Assembly: GCA_052143655.1 (NCBI GenBank)
Contig: JBKQSL010000060.1
Location: forward strand, 1-18,842
DNA: 18,842 nt
Direction of reading: 5' to 3'
Origin: CAVSUR01 sp052143655
GTDB taxonomy: Bacteria; Actinomycetota; Actinomycetes; Streptosporangiales; Streptosporangiaceae
The notes under the pieces are model-generated. The model worked only from the letters and a program-made list of their open reading frames with translations, did no database searches and was not told the DNA's origin. Position numbers and translations under genes: made by a program. Of this stretch, positions 7,633 to 15,480 are shown piece after piece; positions within the stretch are counted from its first letter, which is position 1; every line of letters begins with the position of its first letter.

Positions 7633-9279
7633 TCAGGACCGGCGGCTGAGCCTGCGCAGCCGGTCGGACCGGCGGTCGGCCTTCTTGTCCGCGATCGCGG
7701 CCCGGGCCGCCTGCCAGCCGGGGATGCCGCACACACCGCCGCCGGCATGGGTCGCCGAGCTGCCGTAGTACAGGCCGGGCAGCGGGGTGCGGTAGTCGGC
7801 GTAGCCAGGCGCCGGCCGCATGTGGAACAGCTGCTCCAGCGACAGCTCGCCGTGGAAGATGTTCCCGCCGATCAGGCCGTACTCCTGCTCCATCTGATGC
7901 GGGCCGACGATGTCGCGGTGCAGGATCGAGGACTTGAAGTTCGGCGCCACCTCGTTGTAGCAGTCGATCATCCGGTCGGCGTAGGCCTCGAGCTCGGCGG
8001 TGTGCGGCTCGAGGTTCCAGCCGGCGGGCACCCACTGGGTGAACAGGGACATGATGTGCGTCCCGTCCGGGCACAGCGTCTTGTCGAACGCCGTCGGGAT
8101 CACGCCGTCGCTGAACGGCCGGGCGGCCGGCCTGCCCTCCCGCGCGTCCTGGAACGCGCGCTCGATGTACTCGACCGTTGGCGCCATCTCCACCGAGCCG
8201 GTGTGGTGCTCCAGCAGCTGGGAGCCCGGGTCGGCGGTGAAGTCGGGCAGCTCGGCGAGCGCCAGGTTGATCTTCACGACGCCGCTGCGAGACTTCCAGT
8301 TCTTGATGTCGCGGGCGAATTCGGGCGGCAGGTTGGCCGCCCCCACGTGGTCGAGGAATGCCGTGCGCGGGTGCAGGGTGGACACGACCACGCCCGCCCG
8401 GATCTCCTCGCCGTTCTCCAGCACGGCCCCGGTCACCCGGTCGCCGTCCCGCAGCAGCCGGGCCACCCGGGCGGCGGTGCGGATCTCGGCGCCGTGGCTG
8501 CGGGCCGCGCGCTCGATCGCCGCGGATACCGCGCCCATGCCGCCCTCGGGGAACCCCCAGTTGCCGAGATGACCGTCGCCCACGTCGCCGATCGAGTGGT
8601 GGGCCATCACGTACGCGGTGCCCGGCTCGCACGGGCCGGCCCAGGTGCCGATCACGCCGTTGACCGCTAGCGCTCCCTTGACCTGCGGCGAGGAGAACCA
8701 GTCGTCGAGCAGGTCGGCGATGCTCATCGTCATCAGCCGGGTCACGTCGGCGATCGTGCGGACGTCAAGGCCGCGGTTGCGCCAGGCCAGCCGGAGCGTC
8801 CCGGCCAGGTCGCGGGGCGTCCGCGAGCCGAGGTTCGGCGGGACGGTGAGCAGCAGCGGGCCGAGCACGTCGGCCAGCCCGGCCAGCCAGGCGTCCCAGC
8901 GGGGCATCGCGTCGGCGTCCTTCTTCGACCACTTCGACACTTCCTCGTGGTTACGCCGGGCATCATCGGCGTACAGCTTGATCGAGCCGCCCTCGGGGAA
9001 GGCCTGGTAGTACGGCCCCATCGGGAAGACCTTGTAGCCGTGCCGCTCGAGCTCAAGCTCGCGGATGATGGTCGGCGGCAGCAGGGACATCACGTAAGAC
9101 AGCCGGGTCACGCTGAGGTCGGGCGCATCCGGCCAGGGGGCCTCGGTGGTCGCGGCACCGCCGGTCTTGTGGCGGCCTTCGAGCACGACCGTCCGCGCGC
9201 CGGAGCGGGCTAGGTAAGCGGCGGCGACCAGCCCGTTGTGCCCTCCGCCCACGACGATCGCGTCGTATGTTGCGGCCAT
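7633..9279 (-). CDS. FAD-dependent oxidoreductase, phytoene dehydrogenase/PYROXD2-like
   Basis: This 548-residue flavoprotein has the N-terminal dinucleotide fold YDAIVVGGGHNGLVAAAYLA, a GGAATTE turn near residue 40, and the C-terminal GGGVCGIPGWQAARAAI segment that closes the FAD site. These mark the carotenoid-desaturase-like group containing PYROXD2 and many bacterial oxidoreductases of unknown substrate. No carotenoid synthesis genes are nearby, so phytoene is an unlikely substrate. GGAAGGG lies about 7 nt upstream of the ATG. It is the first gene of a two-gene operon with the CoA ligase (28-nt gap) and is transcribed away from the tetR gene from a shared control region containing operator D. 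The context suggests oxidation or desaturation of an amine or an acid in the same pathway as the DAO-type oxidase, but the reaction cannot be named. Confidence 0.9.
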   Translation of the reverse strand: MAATYDAIVVGGGHNGLVAAAYLARSGARTVVLEGRHKTGGAATTEAPWPDAPDLSVTRLSYVMSLLPPTIIRELELERHGYKVFPMGPYYQAFPEGGSIKLYADDARRNHEEVSKWSKKDADAMPRWDAWLAGLADVLGPLLLTVPPNLGSRTPRDLAGTLRLAWRNRGLDVRTIADVTRLMTMSIADLLDDWFSSPQVKGALAVNGVIGTWAGPCEPGTAYVMAHHSIGDVGDGHLGNWGFPEGGMGAVSAAIERAARSHGAEIRTAARVARLLRDGDRVTGAVLENGEEIRAGVVVSTLHPRTAFLDHVGAANLPPEFARDIKNWKSRSGVVKINLALAELPDFTADPGSQLLEHHTGSVEMAPTVEYIERAFQDAREGRPAARPFSDGVIPTAFDKTLCPDGTHIMSLFTQWVPAGWNLEPHTAELEAYADRMIDCYNEVAPNFKSSILHRDIVGPHQMEQEYGLIGGNIFHGELSLEQLFHMRPAPGYADYRTPLPGLYYGSSATHAGGGVCGIPGWQAARAAIADKKADRRSDRLRRLSRRS

Positions 9280-9342
9280 GGATGCGCCCTTCCGTTAGGC
9301 TGCTGCGGCGAGCCCGCGGCAGTGCTGACCGGGTGGTTCAGA

Positions 9343-9368
9343 GTGCTGACTGAATGTGCTGACTGAAT
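9343..9368. repeat. 13-bp tandem direct repeat at operator D
   Basis: GTGCTGACTGAAT occurs twice end to end (9343-9355 and 9356-9368). The second copy supplies the left arm of operator D; the first adds an extra half-site GACTGAAT at 9348-9355, 13 bp from the full site. A third partial copy, AGTGCTGACC, lies at 9321-9330. It may add regulator contacts or be a recent slippage duplication. Confidence 0.75.
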
Positions 9369-9376
9369 GTTCAGTC
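9361..9376 (-). promoter_or_regulatory. TetR-type operator, site D (tetR/flavin oxidoreductase control region)
   Basis: GACTGAATGTTCAGTC is palindromic except at the central pair, and its reverse complement is identical to site F. It lies between the divergent flavin oxidoreductase (-) and tetR (+) genes, overlapping the minus-strand -10 TAGACT. This is the expected position for an autoregulating TetR repressor that also controls its divergent neighbour. Confidence 0.8.
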
Positions 9377-9401
9377 TAGAAACCTGCTACCGTAACGACA
9401 A
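9373..9401 (-). promoter_or_regulatory. Promoter of the flavin oxidoreductase-CoA ligase operon
   Basis: On the minus strand, -35 TTGTCG (9401-9396) and -10 TAGACT (9378-9373) are separated by 17 bp. The -10 shares GACT with operator D. The opposite-strand tetR promoter is less clear; TACCGT at 9388-9393 is a weak -10 candidate. Confidence 0.55.
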
Positions 9402-9483
9402 GAGGCAGCGGCGGAAGATCAGCGGGTCCGCGGCCGGCCTGGCGGGAAGGTGCGTGCTTCCCGTGACGGAGAGGACTGCCGCG

Positions 9484-10167
9484 ATGGCTGATCAGGCGGA
9501 TGTCGCCGACGAGGTCACCGGGACTGCCGATCAGCGGCGCGAGCAGATGCTGCGCGCGGCCCTCGCGGTCATCTCCGAGCGCGGCTATGCCGACACCAGG
9601 ATCGCCGACGTCGCCGAGCGCACCGGGATCAGCCCGGCCCTGGTGATCTACTACTTCAAGACCAAGGATCAGCTGCTCACCGAGGCGATCCGGTACTACG
9701 AGGACATCTGGTACGCCGCCGGGCAGCGGCGGATGGCGGCGCTGTCCAGCGCCGCTGACCGGCTCGAGGAAATCGTCGCGATGACGTGCCTGCCCGAGGA
9801 CGAGCCGGAGCCGCTGGGCAGCTGGGAGCTCTGGCTGGACCTGTGGGCGCAGGCGGCCCGCAACTCCGCGGTGGCCAGCGTCCGGCAGAAGTCCGACGAG
9901 CGCTGGCGGCAGATCATCATCTCGCTGGTGCTGGCCGGTCAGGAGGCCGGCGAGTTCCGCGACCTTGATGCTCCCAGCTTCGCCACCTGCCTGTCGGCCC
10001 TGCTGGACGGGCTGACCATCCAGATCGCCCTGAATGACCCGGCTGTTGACTCGGTAGCCGCCTTTGAGCTAAGCATGCAGTTCATCGCCGACCAGCTGGG
10101 CTTCGCCTGGACGCCCGGCCGGGGCCGGCCCGAGTACACCCGGAAGGCTCTGCAGAAGGGCGGGTAG
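9484..10167 (+). CDS. TetR/AcrR family transcriptional regulator
   Basis: This 227-residue protein is a typical TetR repressor: an N-terminal DNA-binding domain (about residues 16-65) with helix-turn-helix TRIADVAERTGISPALVIYYF, then an all-helical ligand-binding and dimerisation domain whose pattern (GSWELWLDLWAQAARN; LSALLDGL) resembles BetI-type C-terminal domains. The frame is open upstream to an ATG at 9367, but that lies inside operator D and would add a poorly structured, basic 39-residue extension. The ATG at 9484, with GGAGAGG 9 nt upstream, is preferred. It diverges from the flavin oxidoreductase operon and is followed after 5 nt by the ABC ATPase gene, so it is cotranscribed with transport. 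It probably binds the six palindromes described here and releases them when a pathway substrate or intermediate binds. The inducer is unknown; repression is inferred from operator position. Confidence 0.93.
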   Translation: MADQADVADEVTGTADQRREQMLRAALAVISERGYADTRIADVAERTGISPALVIYYFKTKDQLLTEAIRYYEDIWYAAGQRRMAALSSAADRLEEIVAMTCLPEDEPEPLGSWELWLDLWAQAARNSAVASVRQKSDERWRQIIISLVLAGQEAGEFRDLDAPSFATCLSALLDGLTIQIALNDPAVDSVAAFELSMQFIADQLGFAWTPGRGRPEYTRKALQKGG

Positions 10168-10172
10168 CCGCG

Positions 10173-11291
10173 ATGCCCGGTGGTCAGATCGAGCTGGTCG
10201 CGCTCACCAAGCGCTTTACCGAGGTCGCCGTCGACAGCATTGACCTGCACATCGCCAGCGGCGAGTTCTTCTCGCTGCTCGGGCCGTCGGGGTGCGGCAA
10301 GACGACGACGCTGCGGCTGATCGCCGGGTTCGAGCAGCCCACCGCGGGCCAGATCCTGCTCGACGGCGTGGACGTGTCGGCGGTGCCGCCGCACAAGCGC
10401 AACGTCAACACGGTGTTCCAGAGCTACGCGCTGTTCCCGTTCCTGTCGGTGTCCGACAACGTCGCGTTCGGGCTGCGCAACCGCAAGCTGCCCAAGCAGG
10501 AGATCTCCAGCCGGGTCAACGAGGCGCTGGACCTGGTCAAGCTGCGCTCGTTCGCCAGGCGCCGCCCCGCCCAGCTGTCCGGCGGCCAGCAGCAGCGGGT
10601 GGCCCTGGCCCGGGCCCTGGTGCTCAAGCCCGCGGTGCTGCTGCTCGACGAGCCGCTCGGCGCGCTGGATGCCAAGCTGCGCCGGGCGCTCAAGGTGGAG
10701 CTGAAGGCACTGCAGGAGCAGGTCGGCATCACGTTCCTGTACGTCACCCACGACCAGGAAGAAGCGCTGACGATGTCGGACCGGCTGGCGGTCATGCGGG
10801 ACGGCAAGATCGTCCAGATCGGCGTGCCGCACGAGGTGTACGAGGAGCCTGCCGACACCTACGTCGCCGACTTCCTCGGCGTCTCCAACCTGATGGACGT
10901 CGACGTGCTGGGCGGCGGCTCCGGCGGCTGCCAGGTCCGGCTGGGCGAGTGCACGCTGGACGTCAAGCACGGCGAGGCTTCAGGGGCGGGCCGGTCGCAC
11001 GCGGTGATCCGGCCGGAGCGGGTCCGGGTCGAGGAGTACGGCTCGCCCGGCCCCAACCGGGTGCCGGCCATGGTCGAGCGGCTGGTCTACCTCGGCTCGT
11101 CCACCCAGCTCATCCTGCGGCTGGCCGCGGGCACCGAGGTCCAGGTGCTGATGCAGAACGACGGCGAGCCGATCGCGCTGCGCCAGGGCACCCCGGTGCA
11201 TGCCTTCCTGCCGCCGGATGCGCTGCGGGTCCTGCCCGGCGGCATCCCCGCCGACAGCTCAGACGACGAGGCCGCCGCCCTCGCGGGCTAG
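10173..11291 (+). CDS. ABC transporter ATP-binding protein, spermidine/putrescine type (PotA-like)
   Basis: This 372-residue cytoplasmic ATPase energises an importer. Walker A is GPSGCGKTT (residues 37-45), the Q-loop is in VFQSYALFP, the ABC signature is LSGGQQQR, Walker B is VLLLDEPLGALD, and the switch histidine is in YVTHDQEEA. After about residue 235 a C-terminal regulatory TOBE-like region follows (VRVEEYGSPGPNRVPAMVE; STQLILRLAAGTEVQV), as in PotA and related ATPases. It starts 5 nt after the tetR stop, so the two are translationally close and cotranscribed. No permease or binding-protein gene follows on this strand; the natural partners are at 13514-16737 on the other strand. Members of this family import polyamines, other small organic cations, iron or sulfate-like ions; polyamine-like substrates are favoured by the binding protein. 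Confidence 0.94.
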   Translation: MPGGQIELVALTKRFTEVAVDSIDLHIASGEFFSLLGPSGCGKTTTLRLIAGFEQPTAGQILLDGVDVSAVPPHKRNVNTVFQSYALFPFLSVSDNVAFGLRNRKLPKQEISSRVNEALDLVKLRSFARRRPAQLSGGQQQRVALARALVLKPAVLLLDEPLGALDAKLRRALKVELKALQEQVGITFLYVTHDQEEALTMSDRLAVMRDGKIVQIGVPHEVYEEPADTYVADFLGVSNLMDVDVLGGGSGGCQVRLGECTLDVKHGEASGAGRSHAVIRPERVRVEEYGSPGPNRVPAMVERLVYLGSSTQLILRLAAGTEVQVLMQNDGEPIALRQGTPVHAFLPPDALRVLPGGIPADSSDDEAAALAG

Positions 11292-11575
11292 AGCCGCGTG
11301 AGCGCTGACATGCCGACCCGCGTTCCGCGGCCGGGGAAGCACCCGCGGTCCGGCCAGTGCCCGGGCTGGCTGTCCGTGCTGCGGCCGAGCGGTCCCGCGC
11401 AGCGGGTGCAGAGATCCCCGTCCGGGTACTTCGCGGCAGCTGGGCGTAGGATCGGCTGGTTACTTGCTAATCCGGGATCAGAGGGCCGCTGGGATGCGCC
11501 GATGCACATGAAGCCGCTGCCCCAGGACACCGGGCCGGGCCGGGGTGACGCAGCTCGCTGGCTCAGGTTCCCAGC
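11292..11575. other. Intergenic region between ABC ATPase and STAS-PAS gene
   Basis: This 284-bp gap has no gene I can support and no copy of the palindromic operator. A short A/T-richer patch (GGTTACTTGCTAATCC, 11457-11472) is the best place for a promoter serving the STAS-PAS gene. The open frame spanning most of the region (from about 11298) has no ribosome site or recognisable domain. Confidence 0.35.
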
Positions 11576-12646
11576 ATGACCAGCGGGGCCCTCCGCGTGC
11601 AGTGGGCAGGACAGCGAGCGATCATGACGCTCCCCGAGCGGCTGGACGCCGCCAACGCCAGCCAGCTCGGCGACATGACGACACTGGTCTTGGCGGAGTG
11701 CCCCGCTGAGCTGATCGCGGACTTGACCGCGACGGTCTCGTGTGATCATGCGGGCGCGGACGCCATCATGGACTGCTACCAGCGGGCGACGGTACACGGT
11801 GCGGATCTGCGGCTGGTTGTTCCCGACCGGAGCGTCCGGCGCGTGCTCGCCCACCGGAGGCTCGACCGCCTGGTGCCGATCTACCCCGCGCTGGCGGCTG
11901 CGGTCGCCGCCGGGGAGGCAAGCGCTGCGCCGGGCGGGCAGGATCAGGCATCGGCGCCCGGCGCTGCGCAGGCATCTGCCCGGCCCGACGATGACCCCGG
12001 GCTGGGCGTCGTCACCCCGGCCCTCCTGTGGAGGATCATCGATGCACTGCACGACGGCGTGGCGCTGGTCGACGAGGACGGGACCGTGGTGCTGGCGAAC
12101 CGCCGGGCAGCAGAGATCTTCGGTTATTCTCCGGGCGAGATGACCGGTGCCTCGGTCGATGCGCTCGTGCCCGCTGAGCTGCGGCAGGTTCACCGTGCTT
12201 ACCGGGCGGGCTATGCCCGGCGGCCGCGAACCCGGCTGATGGGCGATCCCATGCGACTGGTCGGCCAGAGCAAGGACGGTGCCTCGGTCCCGCTGCGGAT
12301 CAGCCTCACCCCCGTGCCCACCGCGACCGCCGTCTACACCATGGCCGTCATCCGCGACGCCGCATGCGAGCGGCACGCGGATCTCGCCGATCTGGCGCGT
12401 GCCGTCATCGAGAAACAGGCCCACCATGGGCAGGAGCTCCTGGACCGGATGGTCGCCGGGGTATTCCGGATAGGCCTGAGCCTGGAAGGCGCGGTCGAGA
12501 TGTCCGGTGATGTGGCGATCGAGCGGATCGCCGGTGCCCTGCAGCACCTCGATGACACGATCCTGGACATCCGTGCGCACGTGTTCGCTGCGCGGCATGG
12601 CGGTCCTCCGCCTTCGCCCCCCGACGCGTCGCCAGGTGATCGCTGA
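11576..12646 (+). CDS. STAS-PAS protein with degenerate histidine-kinase dimerisation region
   Basis: This 356-residue protein has three parts. Residues 5-105 resemble a STAS domain of anti-sigma-factor antagonists, but where the phosphorylated serine usually lies (DSxG) it has D57-H-A-G. An Ala/Gly/Pro linker follows. Residues 150-262 are a PAS sensor domain (IIDALHDGVALVDEDGTVVLANRRAAEIFGYSPGEMTG is its clear start). Residues 283-340 resemble the dimerisation helices of DevS-like histidine kinases (LLDRMVAGVFRIGLSLEG, then LDDTILDIRAHVFA), yet the phosphoacceptor histidine of the usual HDR motif is replaced by L289 and no ATPase domain follows. It therefore cannot act as a standard kinase and may be a sensor or partner-binding scaffold. 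The ATG at 11576 has only a poor ribosome site. It lacks the local operator and so probably lies outside the regulon. Confidence 0.8.
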   Translation: MTSGALRVQWAGQRAIMTLPERLDAANASQLGDMTTLVLAECPAELIADLTATVSCDHAGADAIMDCYQRATVHGADLRLVVPDRSVRRVLAHRRLDRLVPIYPALAAAVAAGEASAAPGGQDQASAPGAAQASARPDDDPGLGVVTPALLWRIIDALHDGVALVDEDGTVVLANRRAAEIFGYSPGEMTGASVDALVPAELRQVHRAYRAGYARRPRTRLMGDPMRLVGQSKDGASVPLRISLTPVPTATAVYTMAVIRDAACERHADLADLARAVIEKQAHHGQELLDRMVAGVFRIGLSLEGAVEMSGDVAIERIAGALQHLDDTILDIRAHVFAARHGGPPPSPPDASPGDR

Positions 12647-12689
12647 AGCCATCCCGGCATGCTTCCCCCCGGAGCGCATGACACTCTGC

Positions 12690-12713
12690 GGGCGTACGGG
12701 GACCGGCACGCCC
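12690..12713. terminator. Possible hairpin between convergent genes
   Basis: GGGCGT and ACGCCC form a 6-bp stem with a 12-nt loop in the 85-bp gap between the convergent STAS-PAS and SRPBCC-like genes. It is weak and has no T-run. Confidence 0.25.
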
Positions 12714-12731
12714 CTGGTGCGGCTTTCTGCC

Positions 12732-13238
12732 TCACCCGGGCTCGCCCGCGGGACCGTTTCCCGTTGACCTGCGGCTTGCCGTGCCAGCCTGGCCGGCGAT
12801 GCCCTCGGCGATGCGCCGGGCGAACGACCGGACTGCGGTTGCGGCCGCCCGCCGTGTGAGCACCCGGTTCACCTCGGCTCCTGTCGTGCCCGGCGGCGTC
12901 CGGTAGGCGGCAGCCAGCGTCAGGACAGTGGCCTGCCCGCCAGCGGGCGCCAGGCCGAGGTCGGCATCCAGGGCCGCGAACAGCTCGCCGCGCGGGCCGA
13001 TCGCCTCCCACCGGATCACCAGGCCCGACATCCCGGCCGTCCCCGCGCGCGGCAGGACGCGCAGCTCAGCCATCCGGGAAGGGCCTGGCGACGGGATCAC
13101 TGCCTGCAGGCAGGCGGCGCCCTCAGCGTAGGCGCACTGTGCTGCCGCGACGAGCAGGTCACTGCGGGCGAGCTCGGACAGCCCGGCGCAGGCGGTGGCG
13201 TAGCTGAGGTCCAGCACGACCTCGTCTCCGGCGAACAT
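12732..13238 (-). CDS. SRPBCC-superfamily-like hypothetical protein
   Basis: The protein has 168 residues from the ATG at 13238; a GTG at 13298 would add 20 more and cannot be excluded, because neither start has a strong ribosome site. The central pattern LVIRWEAIGPRGELFAALDADLGLAP, then TVLTLAAAYRTPPG and a final helix AVRSFARRIAEGIAG, matches a group of actinobacterial proteins with the START/polyketide-cyclase-like (SRPBCC) fold, which bind small hydrophobic ligands. No catalytic residues can be assigned. It converges with the STAS-PAS gene and lies downstream of the permease genes on the same strand, separated by 215 bp and a hairpin, so it is probably a separate unit. No operator copy is near it. 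Function unknown. Confidence 0.7.
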   Translation of the reverse strand: MFAGDEVVLDLSYATACAGLSELARSDLLVAAAQCAYAEGAACLQAVIPSPGPSRMAELRVLPRAGTAGMSGLVIRWEAIGPRGELFAALDADLGLAPAGGQATVLTLAAAYRTPPGTTGAEVNRVLTRRAAATAVRSFARRIAEGIAGQAGTASRRSTGNGPAGEPG

Positions 13239-13332
13239 GCCGTCAGCCAACCCCCGGAGATCCTGTGCCGGTAAGCCCAGGAGGTCCCGCACGGGCACTG
13301 ACGAAAGTCCAGGGCCTGGCGGCCCGGAGGTC

Positions 13333-13356
13333 CCGCAGGCTGCGGCGGCCCTGCGG
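13333..13356 (-). terminator. Hairpin downstream of the transporter operon
   Basis: CCGCAGG (13333-13339) and CCTGCGG (13350-13356) form a 7-bp stem with a 10-nt loop, about 160 bp beyond the last permease stop and before the SRPBCC-like gene. It could end the transporter transcript. There is no T-run. Confidence 0.35.
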
Positions 13357-13513
13357 CAAGCCGGCCTAGATCGACCTCATGCCCGGCGAACACCTGCTCT
13401 GCCTAACCCGCTGGGTGACTACTAAACCTGCAGGTCAGACCGGTAGCGGCAGTGCCCCGGCGCCGGGCCCCGCAGACATCACCGCCGGGCCTGATGCGCT
13501 CGGTGCTGCGTCG

Positions 13514-14473
13514 CTATCCCTCGGCGCCGGCGATGGTGGCCAGGGCCTGCTGGCCCTCGAACCGCTGGCCTCGGGTCATCCACCGGTAGCCGATCAGGCC
13601 CAGCGTCGCCACCACGAACGACATCACCAGCATGATCGTCGCCAGCGCGTTCAGCGCCGGGCCGCCGTTGCCGCCATGCTGGGTGGCGTAGATGATCACT
13701 GACATCGGCGTGTTACCCGCGTTCGACGACAGCAGGTCGACGATGACGAAGTCATCGATCACGCTGGAGAACACCAGGATCGCGCTGGCGAAGATGGCCG
13801 GGGTCAGCAGCGGCATCATGACCCGGCGCATGGTCTGCAGCTGAGTCGAGCCGAGGTCGGCGGCCACCTCCTCGTACTGTCGGCCGATGGTCACCAGCCG
13901 CGCCTGGACCAGGATCGCCGGCCAGCTGACATTCCAGGTCACCAGGCCGAGCACCTCTGCCAGCAGACCCAGCCCGATGCCGGTGAACAGCTGGGTGAAC
14001 ACGGCGAACATCGCCACGCCGAAGATCAGCTCGGGCACGACGAACGAAAGGATCATGATGAAGTTGAACGACATCGGGATCTTGCCGCTCCACCGGTTGA
14101 TGCCGAGGGCGAACGCCACGCCGATCGGCACCGCGATGAGCGTGGTGTAGGCCGACAGCTTCAGGGTGACGAACACGGCGCTGTGCAGCTGCGGGTTGTG
14201 CCAGACCGAGTTCACCGGGTCGGTGTAGTACCAGCGCATCGACAGGCCCTGATAGGTGGCCTGCGACTTGCCCTTGTTGAACGAGAACAGCACGGCGATC
14301 GCGATCGGGGCCAGCGACCAGATCAGGTAGAGCCAGGTGAAGCCCTCCAGGAACCACGGCCGCCGCCACGGGTTGCGCCACGGCCGCCGGGTCGTGCGCG
14401 CGGACCGGGCTGAGCCTGCCTGGCTGCTGATCGCGGTGGCGGCCGGGGCGGGGGAGGCCGACGGAGCGGTCAC
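13514..14473 (-). CDS. ABC transporter permease, spermidine/putrescine type (PotC-like)
   Basis: This 319-residue inner-membrane protein is one of two permeases of a polyamine-type importer. An Ala/Ser/Pro- and Arg-rich cytoplasmic N-terminus (about 40 residues) precedes the first membrane helix (WLYLIWSLAPIAIAVLFSF); about six helices can be seen in all. The EAA-type coupling loop that contacts the ATPase is YEEVAADLGSTQLQTMRRV, followed by MPLLTPAIFASAI. The start is a GTG with AAGGAGG 4 nt upstream. It is the last gene of a three-gene operon, 43 bp after the other permease, and should work with the ATPase at 10173-11291. The order binding protein, permease, permease is usual for such operons, except that the ATPase is missing here and encoded elsewhere in the window. 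Confidence 0.93.
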   Translation of the reverse strand: MTAPSASPAPAATAISSQAGSARSARTTRRPWRNPWRRPWFLEGFTWLYLIWSLAPIAIAVLFSFNKGKSQATYQGLSMRWYYTDPVNSVWHNPQLHSAVFVTLKLSAYTTLIAVPIGVAFALGINRWSGKIPMSFNFIMILSFVVPELIFGVAMFAVFTQLFTGIGLGLLAEVLGLVTWNVSWPAILVQARLVTIGRQYEEVAADLGSTQLQTMRRVMMPLLTPAIFASAILVFSSVIDDFVIVDLLSSNAGNTPMSVIIYATQHGGNGGPALNALATIMLVMSFVVATLGLIGYRWMTRGQRFEGQQALATIAGAEG

Positions 14474-14516
14474 AGTGCCTCCTTGTTCGCTTCTCCGCCC
14501 GCTGCGCGTGCGTCGC

Positions 14517-15479
14517 TCACGCTGCCTCCCGGGCCGACCGGTTGGTGGCGATGACGTAGTAGATCATCGGCGCGATGAGGACCACCAGCAGCAGCAGGGA
14601 CAAGATCGCGCCCTGGCCTTCCAGGCCGGGGGTGCCGAGCTGGCCCTCGATCAGGTTGCCGATCATCGACGTACTCGGGGCGCCGGACAGCAGCTGGTTG
14701 GTGAAGTAGTCGCCGACCATCGGCAGCACGGTGATGAGCATGCCGGTCAGGATCGGCTGGCGGGACAGCGGCAGGGTGACCCGCAGGAAGGTCCGGGTCC
14801 GGGACAGGCCGAGATCGCGGCCGGCCTCGATCAGCGCCGGGTTGATCCGGTCCAGGCCGGCGTACAGGACCAGGATCAGGTACGGGATATAGCCGTAGAC
14901 CAGGCCGAGGATCACCGTGAACGAGTGCCCGCCCAGCCAGTTCACCGGCCCGCTGATCAGGTGCAGCGCGGACAGCGCCTTGTTCACGTAGCCGTCGGTC
15001 TGCAGCAGGTCGATCCAGGCCAGCATCCGCATCATGTAGCTGATCCAGAACGGGGCGATCAGCAGGACCAGGAACAGCGCCTTGCGCCGGCCGGCGAAGC
15101 GGGCCACGAAATACGCGGCCGGATAACCGATGACCAGGCACAGCGCGGACGCGATCACGACGTAGACGACGGTCCGGATCGCGATCGGGCCGGCGAACGC
15201 CGCCGCCCCGAACAGGTCGTGCAGCACGTTGGACAGGTTGGCCGAGCTCCAGTGCAGCGGGTCGTACACCGCCACCGGCGACTCGTACAGCCGGTTCAGC
15301 TTGCCCTCGCCGAGCGCCAGCACGGCGTAGAACGGCACCACGAACAGCAGCGCGAGCCAGATCATGCCCGGCGCCGCGAGCAGCATCCAGAACAGCGTCG
15401 ACTGCCGGGCCGGCCGATGGCCCCGGCCCGTGCGGGCGGGCTCGGCGGACGGGGTCGGGGGCAGGTGCGGGGCAGCCAC
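14517..15479 (-). CDS. ABC transporter permease, spermidine/putrescine type (PotB-like)
   Basis: This 320-residue inner-membrane protein pairs with the downstream permease. After a short Pro-rich cytoplasmic N-terminus, the first helix is FWMLLAAPGMIWLALLFVVPF, and about six helices are visible in total. The coupling loop is LIEAGRDLGLSRTRTFLRV followed by TLPLSRQPILTG, typical of PotB-type subunits. A large loop between helices 1 and 2 (LYESPVAVYDPLHWSSANLSNVL) is also characteristic. The GTG start lies 1 nt after the binding-protein stop codon, implying translational coupling. Together with the PotC-like permease and the distant ATPase it should form a complete importer. Confidence 0.93.
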   Translation of the reverse strand: MAAPHLPPTPSAEPARTGRGHRPARQSTLFWMLLAAPGMIWLALLFVVPFYAVLALGEGKLNRLYESPVAVYDPLHWSSANLSNVLHDLFGAAAFAGPIAIRTVVYVVIASALCLVIGYPAAYFVARFAGRRKALFLVLLIAPFWISYMMRMLAWIDLLQTDGYVNKALSALHLISGPVNWLGGHSFTVILGLVYGYIPYLILVLYAGLDRINPALIEAGRDLGLSRTRTFLRVTLPLSRQPILTGMLITVLPMVGDYFTNQLLSGAPSTSMIGNLIEGQLGTPGLEGQGAILSLLLLVVLIAPMIYYVIATNRSAREAA

Positions 15480-15480
15480 G

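Noticed and set aside
7605..7748. 48-codon N-terminal extension of the CoA ligase
   Set aside because: It overlaps the end of the upstream flavin oxidoreductase gene, is Arg/Pro/Gly-rich, and lacks family similarity; ATG 7604 has GGAAG upstream.
9367..9483. 39-codon N-terminal extension of the TetR regulator
   Set aside because: Its ATG lies inside operator D and the added residues are not typical of the family; ATG 9484 has a proper ribosome site.
11298..11579. Open frame of 93 codons ending in a 4-bp overlap with the STAS-PAS start
   Set aside because: No ribosome site, no hydrophobic or domain pattern, composition of a random GC-rich frame; it begins only 7 bp after the ABC ATPase stop but resembles no family.
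11288..12709. Minus-strand open frame of 473 codons opposite the STAS-PAS gene
   Set aside because: The plus strand has recognisable STAS and PAS patterns, while the minus frame has no recognisable motif and a shadow-like amino-acid composition.
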